From contig CAJPOF010000002.1 of the NCBI GenBank assembly GCA_905372235.1, positions 1 to 64,000 on the forward strand: a DNA stretch of 64,000 bases, read 5' to 3'. The translations under genes and the position numbers were made by a program. The stretch's first letter is position 1, and every line of letters starts with the position of its first letter. The notes below the pieces were generated by a model that was given only the letters and a program-made list of their open reading frames with translations, was not told the origin of the DNA and did not search any database. This DNA comes from an uncultured Treponema sp. GTDB lineage: Bacteria > Spirochaetota > Spirochaetia > Treponematales > Treponemataceae. Positions 14,074 through 23,173 of the stretch are shown piece by piece.

Positions 14074-15792
14074 ATGAGAATAAAAAAAGGTCTTTTTGTT
14101 TTTTTTATGTCCGTGCTGGTGTTGCGTTCGTTTGCCCAGGTTTCTGTAGATCCTGAGGAGGAGTTTTATGCGGATGCGGTGGGCTGGTATCTAAAGGGCT
14201 ACATTGATTCTCTTCCGGTGTTGAAGCCTTATCCGCTGAACATAGTGAGAACTATGCTTTCTGCGGTGGCGGAGGTCGAAGACTCTTCCGAAGCGGAAAA
14301 GGCGCGCGGATATGCGGAAAAATACTTCGGGAAGGCGTGGAAAGTTTTTCTTGGCGCAAAATCGGACATAAAACTGAAGCAGATTGAATGGGGGGCGAAC
14401 GGAAAGAAACCCACCTACCAGAACGACGGAATATTTTCAGGAATCGTGAATTTTTCCTCCGACGTTGAACTTGGAAAAAAAATCGGCTTTGGTTACAGCA
14501 CGAATTTTCTCATAGAAAACAGCGGTCTTGAGTTTTCCGATGTTCTTCCAAGATATCTTACGAACAGTTCCCAGAACAAAATCAAGGATTTTTATTTTCC
14601 GACTGACAAAATCGAATTTATGGCGGATATGAACGGAAACATGACATTCGGGGACGAGCGCATGTTCGGTGTGATTGGATTCAACAAATTGGGTTACGGT
14701 CTTTATCAGAACGACAGCAATGTCCTTAATCCTACCGCCTACCAGTCGCTGAACACTTCGTTCAATTATATCGGAAAGACTGTAAACTACACCCATGCGC
14801 TCATGGCGTTGGGCGCAAGAAATTTGAAGGACAAAAATGTCTATTCACTTGGAAAATTCATGGCTTTTCATGCGCTAAGGTTTTCGTTTTTGAAAAATGC
14901 GCTTTCTTTTTCGATTTTTGAGTCCGCAGTCTTCGGAAACGGCTTTGTACCTTTCTATCTTATGCCGACTCCGTTCGTTGTGGTCGCAAACGTGTCAGGC
15001 TTCAATGACAATGTGTTTTTCGGCACTGGCGTTGAATGGAAACTTCTTCCGTGCGTGGCTTTTACGGCGGATGTGTACATCGACGACACAAAACTCGGAA
15101 AACTCATAAAACTGAAACCGGACGAGTCCGCCACAAGATGCGCTTTCAAGACCGGTCTTATATACACTCCGCTGAATTCTCCATGCTCAATGATTTCTTT
15201 GGATTATTCGCTTGTTACCCCATACACCTACACATTCTTCACAACCCAGGATTCATCATACAATTTCCACGACTATACGAATTATGGTATAAACTTGGGT
15301 TCAAACCTTCCGCCCAATTCGGACAGGGTTGCGCTAAGGATTTCTTTCAAACCGTTGAAGGGTTTGAAAATCTTTTCCGACACGGCTTTGATTCGGCACG
15401 GAAACGCATACGAAAGCCTTTCCGACGAGGAAGTGATTTCCTTGTTCACTGGAACGGATAACATTGTCTCGGACGGAGGCATAGGAATGTCCACCAAAGG
15501 CTTGGATTCTGCGCTTTCAAGGACAGGATTTTTGAAGCAGCCGAACATCAGCTATGTTGTGCAGGCGGGGCTTTCGTCTTCTTATGAATTTTCCTTCAAG
15601 AACAATATCCGCCTTTTTTTTGACGCAGGCTACACATTCGAATACATAAGGGGAGACGGAGTTGACTCGAACATATTTTCAGGTCCGTATTCTTCGGTAA
15701 ACGATGTTCAGACGGCACGGAACGCATGGGTGGCATCTCTGCACGATTCATACAATCATTATTTTTCGCTCAGCGCAAAAATCTTATATTAG
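14074..15792 (+). CDS. Predicted outer-membrane beta-barrel protein
   Basis: The 572-residue protein has a cleavable signal peptide (MRIKKGLFVFFMSVLVL, then SFAQ with a likely cut after Ala). It is dominated by alternating hydrophobic/polar strands and ends in ...HYFSLSAKILY, a C-terminal aromatic residue as in outer-membrane barrels. ATG 14074 follows TTTGAGGT. The N-terminal LPVLKPYPLN stretch is vaguely like capsule-assembly Wzi proteins, but not enough to name it. It is divergent from the glycosylase gene and convergent with thiI, so it is probably a single-gene transcript. Function is unknown. Confidence 0.7.
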   Translation: MRIKKGLFVFFMSVLVLRSFAQVSVDPEEEFYADAVGWYLKGYIDSLPVLKPYPLNIVRTMLSAVAEVEDSSEAEKARGYAEKYFGKAWKVFLGAKSDIKLKQIEWGANGKKPTYQNDGIFSGIVNFSSDVELGKKIGFGYSTNFLIENSGLEFSDVLPRYLTNSSQNKIKDFYFPTDKIEFMADMNGNMTFGDERMFGVIGFNKLGYGLYQNDSNVLNPTAYQSLNTSFNYIGKTVNYTHALMALGARNLKDKNVYSLGKFMAFHALRFSFLKNALSFSIFESAVFGNGFVPFYLMPTPFVVVANVSGFNDNVFFGTGVEWKLLPCVAFTADVYIDDTKLGKLIKLKPDESATRCAFKTGLIYTPLNSPCSMISLDYSLVTPYTYTFFTTQDSSYNFHDYTNYGINLGSNLPPNSDRVALRISFKPLKGLKIFSDTALIRHGNAYESLSDEEVISLFTGTDNIVSDGGIGMSTKGLDSALSRTGFLKQPNISYVVQAGLSSSYEFSFKNNIRLFFDAGYTFEYIRGDGVDSNIFSGPYSSVNDVQTARNAWVASLHDSYNHYFSLSAKILY

Positions 15793-15794
15793 AC

Positions 15795-16976
15795 TTAGAC
15801 GCTTTGCGCCACTTCTTTTCCAGCAAAATAGTGTTTTACGTCCCTTTTTTCGAACGCCTCTTCTATCATGCCGTCCGCTTCCATTTCGGCAAAGATTTTT
15901 TCTGCGTCCTCGATTCTTCCCCTGAGGACAGGATGTTTTGGTGAAAAAAGCACGCAGCAGTCTTCGTAGGGGAGTATCGACGTTTCGTACGAACCTATGA
16001 ATTTTGCGTCCTTTACGATTTCTTCCTTATCCATTCCGACAAGAGGTCTCAAAAGCGGATATTCTGCAAAATGCTCCGTTACAGCCATGTTCTCAAGCGT
16101 TTGGCTTGCGACCTGCCCAAGGCTTTCTCCGGTGATTATGCAGTCGGCGTGGACTCTGCGGCAAAGTAGATTCGCCGCCTTCATCATGCAGACCCTGAGG
16201 ATAAGAGTCGTCCATTCTTCAGGGGATTTTTCCCTTATCCGCATCTGAACATCGGTGAAGGGAATTGTGTTCAGGTATGTCTCAAGTCCGTATGATGAAA
16301 GATTTCTTGCAAGCTCCTCGACTTTTTCCTGGGCTTCTTTTGATGTGTACGGGTACGAATGAAAATAAAGACATTCGATCCTCATTCCGCGTCTCATCAT
16401 TCTGTAGCCCGCGACCGGAGAGTCAAGTCCGCCTGAAAGAAGAAGAAGCCCCTTTCCCGAAACTCCCACCGGAAGTCCTCGAGGAGATTTTTCGCTGTCC
16501 GAATAGACGAATACCCTGTCCCTCACTTCAACAAAGAAAGTTACGTTAGGCTTATGGACGTCAACTTCCATAAGCCCTGAGTCGAACACGTTTTTCGCTC
16601 CCTCTGCAGCTATTTGGTATGAATTAAGCGGAAATGTCTTGTCCTGCCTTTTTGCCTCAATCTTGAATGTCTTTTTTCCTTTTAGAACCGCATCTTTTGC
16701 AAGGATTTCTATGCACGAGCGGATTTCTTCTATGCTTTTTCCGCATGTCATCGTCTTTGCCCAACCTGTTATCCCCACAAGATGAGTAAGAGCGAACTCC
16801 ACTTCGGCACATTCTTTTTCATCGCAGTCTATGAAAAGCCTTCCTGCCCTGATTTTTATTTTTGCTGAAGTTTCTTTAAGATATTTTTTTGTGTTGTTCA
16901 ACAGTTGGTTTTCAAAAGATTTTATGTTCGAGCCTTTTAACGTAAGCTCTCCGATTTTTCCTAAATAAGTAGCCAT
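15795..16976 (-). CDS. thiI: tRNA 4-thiouridine synthase ThiI (no rhodanese domain)
   Basis: ThiI adenylates U8 of tRNA for sulfur insertion and can supply sulfur for thiamine. The 393-residue protein has the N-terminal ferredoxin-like and THUMP domains (YLGKIGELTLKGSN, then the middle THUMP segment with FKIEAKRQDKTFPLNSYQI). The ATP-pyrophosphatase domain carries the PP-loop LLLSGGLDSPVAGYRMM. It ends after the PP-loop domain and lacks the C-terminal rhodanese domain of the E. coli enzyme, as in many Gram-positive versions. A separate sulfur carrier would be needed. It converges on the outer-membrane protein gene with two bases between stops. Confidence 0.93.
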   Translation of the reverse strand: MATYLGKIGELTLKGSNIKSFENQLLNNTKKYLKETSAKIKIRAGRLFIDCDEKECAEVEFALTHLVGITGWAKTMTCGKSIEEIRSCIEILAKDAVLKGKKTFKIEAKRQDKTFPLNSYQIAAEGAKNVFDSGLMEVDVHKPNVTFFVEVRDRVFVYSDSEKSPRGLPVGVSGKGLLLLSGGLDSPVAGYRMMRRGMRIECLYFHSYPYTSKEAQEKVEELARNLSSYGLETYLNTIPFTDVQMRIREKSPEEWTTLILRVCMMKAANLLCRRVHADCIITGESLGQVASQTLENMAVTEHFAEYPLLRPLVGMDKEEIVKDAKFIGSYETSILPYEDCCVLFSPKHPVLRGRIEDAEKIFAEMEADGMIEEAFEKRDVKHYFAGKEVAQSV

Positions 16977-17030
16977 AAAAAAACTATATCAGATTTATCG
17001 GCTTGTGTCTTTTGCTGGCACTTTTAGCTT

Positions 17031-17984
17031 TCAGTTTTTAGATTCTCTTAATTTTTCTATGATTTTGTTTCCTTTTTCAAGTCTTTCTATCAAGTCCCAA
17101 TGAAAATCCAGGTCTTGATAGGAAAACAGGGACGGAGGGGATGGTTTTCGCCTTGAGTTTGCTTCTTTTACGATTTCAAGAAGTTTTTCTTTTGAATCTT
17201 CAGCCGCCCGTGAAAAATCGGCTTCGTCCAAAAAAAGAAGATGATTTTCGCTGTCCGTGTTCATAACGAACGGAGGGGCGGAAAATTTTTCTACGTTCCG
17301 GATTTTTTTCGATCTTCCCGATGTGCAGGAAAATGTTTTTCCTCCGGAAAAAATGTGCCTTTTTATAGTAAAAGTTTTTTCTCCGTCGGAAAAAGAAGCC
17401 TCCAGTTTTTCATCAAAATCCATGTTCGTTTCCCAGTACCTTAGCCTGTAGCACGAATCTTTAAGAATTATATAGGAATATATGTTGCCGTTCGTTTTTG
17501 TTTCACTCGTTCGAATCCCAAAAGAGGAATTTATTCCCTGCCAAAGCTCTCGGATTTCAGTGCTGCCATTGATCGAATCTTCTTTCCCGTCGATATGAAT
17601 CAAAAAATTAAGATAAAGTTTGTCGTTCGACAACGCAACAGGAATTTTTTGGAAAGTTTTCCCGTTGCTTTTTAAAACCATCTCGTATGTGCCGAAGCCC
17701 TTTCCTTCAGGGATTTCTGCAAAATCTGCGCTTACAATTGTCGCTTCTTTTGAACTTGCGGCGTTTCGTTCCCTTGTGCTTTCTTTTTCGAATCCCGGAC
17801 TTTCGCTGGCTCTGTCAAAATACCATCCGTCATAAAGTTTTAGGACTATCGAAAAATCTCCGTTTTCTTCGATGAAAATATATCTGTCTTTTCCCTGCCA
17901 TATTCCCGAAAATCCTTCAGGGACGGTTCCCCAAACCAGAAAAGAAAATGAAAAGAAAATCGCAAAAAAAAGAATCTTCCGCAT
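17031..17984 (-). CDS. Exported protein, unknown function
   Basis: The 317-residue product has a signal peptide (MRKILFFAIFFSFSFLVWG, cut near TVPEG). No lipobox Cys is present, so it is probably periplasmic. The mature start reads FSGIWQGKDRYIFIEENGDF, a beta-strand pattern seen in small lipocalin-like or beta-sandwich exported proteins. A similar SGTWSG stretch occurs in the exported protein at 32700-33584. The C-terminus is helical and Lys/Glu-rich. No family is recognised. It is divergent from the flavodoxin control region. Confidence 0.6.
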   Translation of the reverse strand: MRKILFFAIFFSFSFLVWGTVPEGFSGIWQGKDRYIFIEENGDFSIVLKLYDGWYFDRASESPGFEKESTRERNAASSKEATIVSADFAEIPEGKGFGTYEMVLKSNGKTFQKIPVALSNDKLYLNFLIHIDGKEDSINGSTEIRELWQGINSSFGIRTSETKTNGNIYSYIILKDSCYRLRYWETNMDFDEKLEASFSDGEKTFTIKRHIFSGGKTFSCTSGRSKKIRNVEKFSAPPFVMNTDSENHLLFLDEADFSRAAEDSKEKLLEIVKEANSRRKPSPPSLFSYQDLDFHWDLIERLEKGNKIIEKLRESKN

Positions 17985-18026
17985 GGTTTTATTATCGAAC
18001 TTTTTAAAGTTTTTTCTGAATAGATA

Positions 18027-18055
18027 TTGACAGTTTCAATAGGTTAGCATAGACT
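18027..18055 (+). promoter_or_regulatory. Distal promoter overlapping the dyad
   Basis: TTGACA (18027-18032) is a perfect -35 box. With a 17-base spacer the -10 is TAGACT (18050-18055), which lies inside the first dyad. A protein bound to the dyad would block it. Confidence 0.5.
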
Positions 18056-18080
18056 AACCGCATAGTTAGTCTGTGCTAAC
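18043..18080. promoter_or_regulatory. Paired dyad, likely operator
   Basis: GTTAGCATAGACTAAC (18043-18058) and GTTAGTCTGTGCTAAC (18065-18080) are separated by CGCATA. Each is a GTTAG-N6-CTAAC dyad, and the two are also inverted copies of each other with one mismatch, so the whole can form a 16-bp stem. Centres are 22 bases apart, two helical turns, which suits two dimers on one face. The TTAG...CTAA form recalls operators of DtxR-family metal repressors. Metal or iron control of flavodoxin is an inference. Confidence 0.6.
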
Positions 18081-18161
18081 GGATGAATTTTATGCATAAA
18101 AAATGCTGTTTGTTCTGCTTTTGGCTGAACAAAATGTATGTTTTTTTCCTGTGCAAAAACC

Positions 18162-18190
18162 TTGACTAGACTATGCGTAAAATGTATATA
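18162..18190 (+). promoter_or_regulatory. Proximal flavodoxin promoter
   Basis: TTGACT (18162-18167) and TATATA (18185-18190) have a 17-base spacer. The spacer contains TAGACTATGC, which resembles half of the upstream dyad in reverse. A third, weaker binding site over this promoter is possible. Confidence 0.6.
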
Positions 18191-18301
18191 TACAGAAACT
18201 GCGATGTTCGGCATCGGAAACTTTTTTAAGTTTCGAATTGTCTTATTGCAGAGAACTATAAAAAGATGCGTTTACCGCATGATTTTCACGAGGAGGTTTC
18301 G

Positions 18302-18715
18302 ATGAAAAAGACAGTAGTCTATTCGACAACAACAGGAAACACAGAGGCAATGGCTAACGCTATTGTAGATGGCGCAAAGGCAAACGGAGACGATGTATCT
18401 ATTTTCACTGCGGATTCAGCGGATAAGGATGCGGTTCTTGCCGCAGATATGATTTATTTGGGAAGTCCTGCAATGGGCAACGAGGTTCTTGAGGACACAA
18501 TGGAAGATTTCTATGCAGGAATCGAATCTTCGCTTTCAGGAAAGAAAGTTGCGATATTCGGTTCATATGACTGGGGTGACGGTCAGTGGCTTCGTGACTG
18601 GGCTGAAAGGCTCAAGAATGCCGGCGCTCAGGTTGTAAACGGTGACGGTCTTATGGTAAATCTTACTCCTGAGGCTGACGGAATCGCTGAATGCGAGGCG
18701 CTCGGAAAACTATAA
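18302..18715 (+). CDS. Flavodoxin
   Basis: This is a short-chain flavodoxin, an FMN electron carrier that often replaces ferredoxin when iron is scarce. ATG 18302 follows AGGAGG at ideal distance. The upstream in-frame start at 18266 lacks one. The 137 residues include the phosphate-binding loop STTTGNT at 8-14, the YLGSPAMGNE loop in the middle and FGSYDWGDGQWLRDW near the second flavin loop. It is flanked by an elaborate control region and two terminators, so it is a single-gene unit. Codon choice suggests high expression. Confidence 0.95.
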   Translation: MKKTVVYSTTTGNTEAMANAIVDGAKANGDDVSIFTADSADKDAVLAADMIYLGSPAMGNEVLEDTMEDFYAGIESSLSGKKVAIFGSYDWGDGQWLRDWAERLKNAGAQVVNGDGLMVNLTPEADGIAECEALGKL

Positions 18716-18733
18716 TTTAGGCATCAATTTTGA

Positions 18734-18770
18734 AAGGCAGGAAAATGCAGTTTCAATCCTGCCTTCAAAT
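18734..18770 (+). terminator. Flavodoxin terminator, weak tail
   Basis: AAGGCAGGA pairs with TCCTGCCTT over nine base pairs, 19 bases after the flavodoxin stop. The following CAAAT tail is T-poor, so termination may be partial. Confidence 0.5.
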
Positions 18771-18800
18771 CCATATCAATAAAAAGTTCCCGCTTTTATC

Positions 18801-18848
18801 ACGGAATTCTAAGTACAAGCTCCTATGTACAGAATTCCGTGTTTTTTT
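18801..18848 (+). terminator. Strong intrinsic terminator
   Basis: ACGGAATTCT pairs with AGAATTCCGT over ten base pairs, followed by GTTTTTTT. It separates the flavodoxin unit from ileS. Confidence 0.85.
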
Positions 18849-18971
18849 GTCCGCATGAATTTCATTTTCAGTATTTTTTTTGATAATAGTTTTCCAACAC
18901 ATAGAATAATTGGAAATTTTACGCTATAATTCCGCAGTTTCAAACGCAATATTTTCAAAAGGAATTCATGC

Positions 18972-21900
18972 ATGAGTTATAAGCCTGTAGATTCTAAAGC
19001 AGACTTCCCGAAGCAGGAAGAAGAAATCTTGAGATTCTGGAAAGAGAACGATACGTTCAAAAAGTCGGTTTCGCAGCGGGAGGGAGCGAAAGAGTACGTT
19101 TTCTATGACGGACCTCCGTTTGCGACGGGACTTCCGCATTTTGGACATTTCATTCCCTCTACTATAAAGGACATAATTCCCCGCTACAAGACAATGAAAG
19201 GCATGAAGGTAGAGCGTCGTTTTGGCTGGGATTGCCATGGGCTTCCGGTGGAGAATCTTATAGAAAAGGAGCTTGGAATAAACTCCAGGCATGAGATAGA
19301 GTCATACGGCATAGGAAACTTCAATGACAGGTGCAAGGCGTCGGTTCTAAAATATACGGCAGAGTGGCGTGAAACCATAACACGTATGGGACGCTGGGTT
19401 GATTTTGACAATGACTATAAGACCATGAGTCCCGACTATATGGAATCCATTTGGTGGGTGGCAAAAGAACTTTGGGACAAGGGGCTTATCTATGAAGGAA
19501 AATACATTCTTCCGTATTGCCCAAGATGCGCCACAGTGCTTTCTACGCATGAACTTGCACAAGGCTACAAGGAAAAACAGGATCCTGCGGTTACAATAAA
19601 GTTCAGGGTGAAAAAAGCACCGCAAGGTATGGATGATTCTTCGTTGGCGGACGGAAACACGTATTTTCTTGCATGGACAACGACTCCGTGGACTTTGCCG
19701 TCGAATCTTGGGCTTTGTATGGGTCCGGACATTGATTACGTAAAGATTTTTGACAAGGAAAGCAAAGAAAACTTCATCATGGCAGAATCCCGTCTGGATT
19801 CCTATTACCGCAATGCGGATGAATATGAAATCATCTATAGGAAAAAAGGAAAGGATTTTGAAGGCGCAAGATATGAGCCGATATTCAACTATTTTTCTTA
19901 TCTTGAGGATGCTTCAAAATGTTCTGAACAGACGGGTAAGCCTTGTTCTGAAGGAGCTTTCCGTGTGTTCCTTGCGGACTTTGTTTCCACGGAAGACGGA
20001 ACGGGCATAGTCCACACAGCACCTGCGTTCGGAGAAGATGACAATAAACTCTTCGTTGGAACTGGAATTCCTGATGTTGAGCCCATCGATGCCGAATGTA
20101 AATTTACCGCTGAAGTCTCTGACTATGAGGGGCGTTTTGTAAAGGACTGTGACAAGGACATAATGGATCGCCTCAAGAAGGAAGGAAAACTCGTAAAGCG
20201 AGATACCGTGCTTCACCAATATCCGCACTGCTGGAGATGCGCTTCTCCTTTGATATACAGGGGAATCGGTTCGTGGTTCGTTAAGGTCCAGGACTACCAT
20301 GAAAATCTTTTGAAGGCTAACGGAAAAATAAAATGGCAGCCGTCCCACATAAAAGACGGTCGTTTTGGAAAATGGCTTTCAGGCGCAAGGGACTGGGCAG
20401 TGAGCCGAAACCGCTATTGGGGAAACCCGATTCCAATCTGGAGATGTGAAAATCCTGACTGCCATAACACTATCTGTGTAGGAAGCAGAAAAGAACTTGA
20501 GGAACTTTCCGGAACTTATCCCGAAGATTTGCACAAGCACTTTGTCGATAAGATAGAGATTCCGTGCAAAAAATGCGGAAAAACAATGCGAAGGATTTCC
20601 GAGGTATTTGACTGCTGGTTCGAATCCGGAAGCATGCCATATGCCCAGCACCATTATCCTTTTGAGAACAAGGAATATTTTGAAAGTCATTTTCCCGCAG
20701 ATTTCATCTCGGAAGGATTGGATCAGACCAGAGGCTGGTTTTACACATTGACGGTTCTTTCATCCCATCTTTTCGATGAGCCTGCATTCCAGAACTGCAT
20801 AGTCAATGGGCTGGTTCTTGCATCCGACGGACGAAAAATGTCAAAATCGCTCAGAAATTATACTGATCCGGTTGAAGCGATAAATAAATTCGGTGCGGAT
20901 GCGCTAAGGCTTTTCCTTATACATTCTGCCGTTGTGAAAGCGGATGACCTTAGGTATAGCGACGAGGGCGTTCGAGATGTGATAAAGAACATAATCCTTC
21001 CTCTGTGGAATTCGTACAGTTTCTTTGTAACGTATGCGAACATAGACAAGGCTGAACCTTCCGGCCATCTTTTTGATGAAAAACTTCCTGCAAATCCGCT
21101 GGATGCATGGCTTATTTCCATCACGCAGAAACTCGTAAAGGATGTTACTTCAGGGCTTGACGACTATGACCTAAGCGGTGCCGTAGATCCGATCGTAAGG
21201 TTCATCGACGAGATGAACAACTGGTACATAAGAAGATCCAGAAGACGTTTTTGGAAAAGCGAGAACGATTCTGACAAGGCGGAGGCATACGAGGCTTTGT
21301 ACATCGCGCTGAAAACTTTCAGTCAGGTTGCCTCTCCGTTCATTCCGTTCATAACAGAGACCATATGGCAGAATCTCAAGACAACCGACGACAAGGAATC
21401 CGTACACCTTTCAGACTATCCTTCGTGCAACGATAAATGGCGCAACGAGGAACTTGAGTTCAAGATGGCGACAGTACAGAAGGCGGTTTCCATGGGGCGT
21501 TCGCTAAGAAATACATTCAATCTGAAAAATCGACAGCCGCTTTCTTCCGTGGCGTTGGTGACTAAAAACGAAAGTGAAAAGCGTGTTCTTGCCGAGATGG
21601 AAGATTCTATCCGGGAGGAACTGAACGTCAAAAAAGTCGAATTCCATGATCGTGAGGACGAACTTGTAGAATACAGATGCAAGGCGAATTTCAAGGTTTT
21701 GGGAAAGGAACTTGGCTCCAGGATGAAGAGTGCCGCCGCCGCAATCCAGGCTTTGAGTTCGGACCAAATTCAGTCGATTTTGGAAGGAACGAAACTTTCC
21801 TTGGACATCGAAGGAATTTCTGTGGAACTCGATTCGGATAAGATTCTTGTAGACAGGCTTGAAAAGGATGGGCTTAAAGTGCTGAACGATGGCACACTGA

Positions 21901-22190
21901 CGGTGGGACTTGATTCTAAGATAAGCGATGAGCTTAGAAAAGAAGGATATGTGCGGGATCTTGTGAGAGGAATTCAGAATCTCAGGAAGGAAACCAGCCT
22001 GAATGTAACGGACAGGATAAAACTCTATGTCTCAGGTGATGATGAACTTGAAGGCGCTTTCCAGATGTTCAGGGATTTTATAGCCTGCGAGACCCTTTCA
22101 GTTTCTTTGGAATTCAAGAATTCGCTGCCGGATGGAACTCAGATAGAAGCCGACGACAGAAAATGGAGTATTTTCATTGAGAAAGCATAG
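18972..22190 (+). CDS. ileS: Isoleucyl-tRNA synthetase
   Basis: IleRS charges tRNA-Ile and edits misactivated valine. The length of 1072 residues is that of the longer, eukaryote-like class found in spirochaetes and some other bacteria. Visible are the HIGH-box variant GLPHFGH near residue 55, the WTTTPWTLPSNL editing-domain signature, the DQTRGWFYTL segment, and KMSKS in GRKMSKS at about residue 621. Cys pairs (CPRC, CWRC) flank the catalytic part. ATG 18972 follows AAAGGAA by eight bases. A TATAAT at 18925-18930 may be its -10 box, though no good -35 is seen. The 3' end overlaps the next gene by 14 bases. Confidence 0.96.
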   Translation: MSYKPVDSKADFPKQEEEILRFWKENDTFKKSVSQREGAKEYVFYDGPPFATGLPHFGHFIPSTIKDIIPRYKTMKGMKVERRFGWDCHGLPVENLIEKELGINSRHEIESYGIGNFNDRCKASVLKYTAEWRETITRMGRWVDFDNDYKTMSPDYMESIWWVAKELWDKGLIYEGKYILPYCPRCATVLSTHELAQGYKEKQDPAVTIKFRVKKAPQGMDDSSLADGNTYFLAWTTTPWTLPSNLGLCMGPDIDYVKIFDKESKENFIMAESRLDSYYRNADEYEIIYRKKGKDFEGARYEPIFNYFSYLEDASKCSEQTGKPCSEGAFRVFLADFVSTEDGTGIVHTAPAFGEDDNKLFVGTGIPDVEPIDAECKFTAEVSDYEGRFVKDCDKDIMDRLKKEGKLVKRDTVLHQYPHCWRCASPLIYRGIGSWFVKVQDYHENLLKANGKIKWQPSHIKDGRFGKWLSGARDWAVSRNRYWGNPIPIWRCENPDCHNTICVGSRKELEELSGTYPEDLHKHFVDKIEIPCKKCGKTMRRISEVFDCWFESGSMPYAQHHYPFENKEYFESHFPADFISEGLDQTRGWFYTLTVLSSHLFDEPAFQNCIVNGLVLASDGRKMSKSLRNYTDPVEAINKFGADALRLFLIHSAVVKADDLRYSDEGVRDVIKNIILPLWNSYSFFVTYANIDKAEPSGHLFDEKLPANPLDAWLISITQKLVKDVTSGLDDYDLSGAVDPIVRFIDEMNNWYIRRSRRRFWKSENDSDKAEAYEALYIALKTFSQVASPFIPFITETIWQNLKTTDDKESVHLSDYPSCNDKWRNEELEFKMATVQKAVSMGRSLRNTFNLKNRQPLSSVALVTKNESEKRVLAEMEDSIREELNVKKVEFHDREDELVEYRCKANFKVLGKELGSRMKSAAAAIQALSSDQIQSILEGTKLSLDIEGISVELDSDKILVDRLEKDGLKVLNDGTLTVGLDSKISDELRKEGYVRDLVRGIQNLRKETSLNVTDRIKLYVSGDDELEGAFQMFRDFIACETLSVSLEFKNSLPDGTQIEADDRKWSIFIEKA

Positions 22191-23094
22191 AAAATTTCAT
22201 AAGGTGATTATTTTTTTAATCACCTTATTTTTTGCCTCCGCCGCACAGTTTTTCTTTTCGTGTAAATCAACTCCTTCTGTACTTTCTGAAGTGAACCCGC
22301 TTGAACTTATAGACGGTGAAAATCATTTTTTCATGAGCATCCCATATTCTGCAGATCCGTCTTTAATCTCTACACTGATTGAAAAAAATGTGGAGGGAAT
22401 CGGGCAGGAGGAAGCCCGCATGGTTTCAAAGCGGGTGAGTGTACTGCATGTCGGAATGATTCGGTCAAAAAAATCCATCGATTTTCAGATTTCAGGAAAA
22501 GTTGATTTTCCGGCGATTCTGGTAAAAAAAGTGTTCACAAAGAAAAACGGTTTTGATGAAAGAAAGATGGACATGCCTGAGGTTTTTGGACTTCCTGCTT
22601 CATATTCTATTTACAGAAAAGATGGACTTGATATCTGTGTCCCCTCAGAAAAGATTGCGCTTTTGGGGCGTGGAGTTACAAAGATGCTGGAAAATTATCA
22701 TGCGAAGGCTAACGGCATTTTTCTTGAGGCGAAAAATCCGATTCCTGCGGAGATTTTTTCTTTCCTTAGTTCAGCCGAAGAGGATTCCTGCATGAAATTC
22801 TATGCATCCAAGCCGCAGAATTTTCTTTCAATGCTCACCGGAGCGAATCTTTCTTTGAAACTTGCTTATGTGCGAGGAACTATGGTTCAGGATTCCAACA
22901 ACAAGGAGCAGTACAGGATGGATTTGGAATTCGAGTTTAAAGATCCACGGTTCATTCCTTTGGCAAAGGGAACGCTTTCTTTGGCTTTTGGACTTACGGA
23001 TTCGGAAGTTTTCCTTCAGAGTCCGACAAATCTAAGAATATCAAACATAAAAATAGGAAAAGAGCCTCTGTATAGGCTTCTAATCATAAAATAG
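22177..23094 (+). CDS. Lipoprotein, unknown function
   Basis: The 305-residue product starts at TTG 22177 inside the end of ileS, with GGAG eight bases upstream. The N-terminus is a lipoprotein signal: basic RKHRKFHK, a long hydrophobic core, then FFFSC as lipobox. The mature part is alpha/beta with no recognised motif. It contains phrases such as GLPASYSIYRKDGLDICVP and LSLAFGLTDSEVFLQSP. The overlap means it is translated from the ileS transcript, but no functional link to the synthetase is implied. Confidence 0.7.
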   Translation: MRKHRKFHKVIIFLITLFFASAAQFFFSCKSTPSVLSEVNPLELIDGENHFFMSIPYSADPSLISTLIEKNVEGIGQEEARMVSKRVSVLHVGMIRSKKSIDFQISGKVDFPAILVKKVFTKKNGFDERKMDMPEVFGLPASYSIYRKDGLDICVPSEKIALLGRGVTKMLENYHAKANGIFLEAKNPIPAEIFSFLSSAEEDSCMKFYASKPQNFLSMLTGANLSLKLAYVRGTMVQDSNNKEQYRMDLEFEFKDPRFIPLAKGTLSLAFGLTDSEVFLQSPTNLRISNIKIGKEPLYRLLIIK

Positions 23095-23173
23095 GTAAAG
23101 GCAAGGTTTGCGTCGCAGACCTAAAAACGTAAGCTGCGGATTGCAGAAGACTAAAAGTATATGGGAGTATGTG

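Larger units (their letters stand above)
17985..18301. other. Control region between exported-protein gene and flavodoxin gene
   Basis: These 317 bases hold no gene. They contain two candidate promoters facing the flavodoxin gene, a paired GTTAG-N6-CTAAC dyad, a small hairpin before a T-run (18109-18147), and a leader with two short hairpins (CGATG/CATCG and GAAACTT/AAGTTTC) before the AGGAGG of the flavodoxin gene. Confidence 0.6.
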
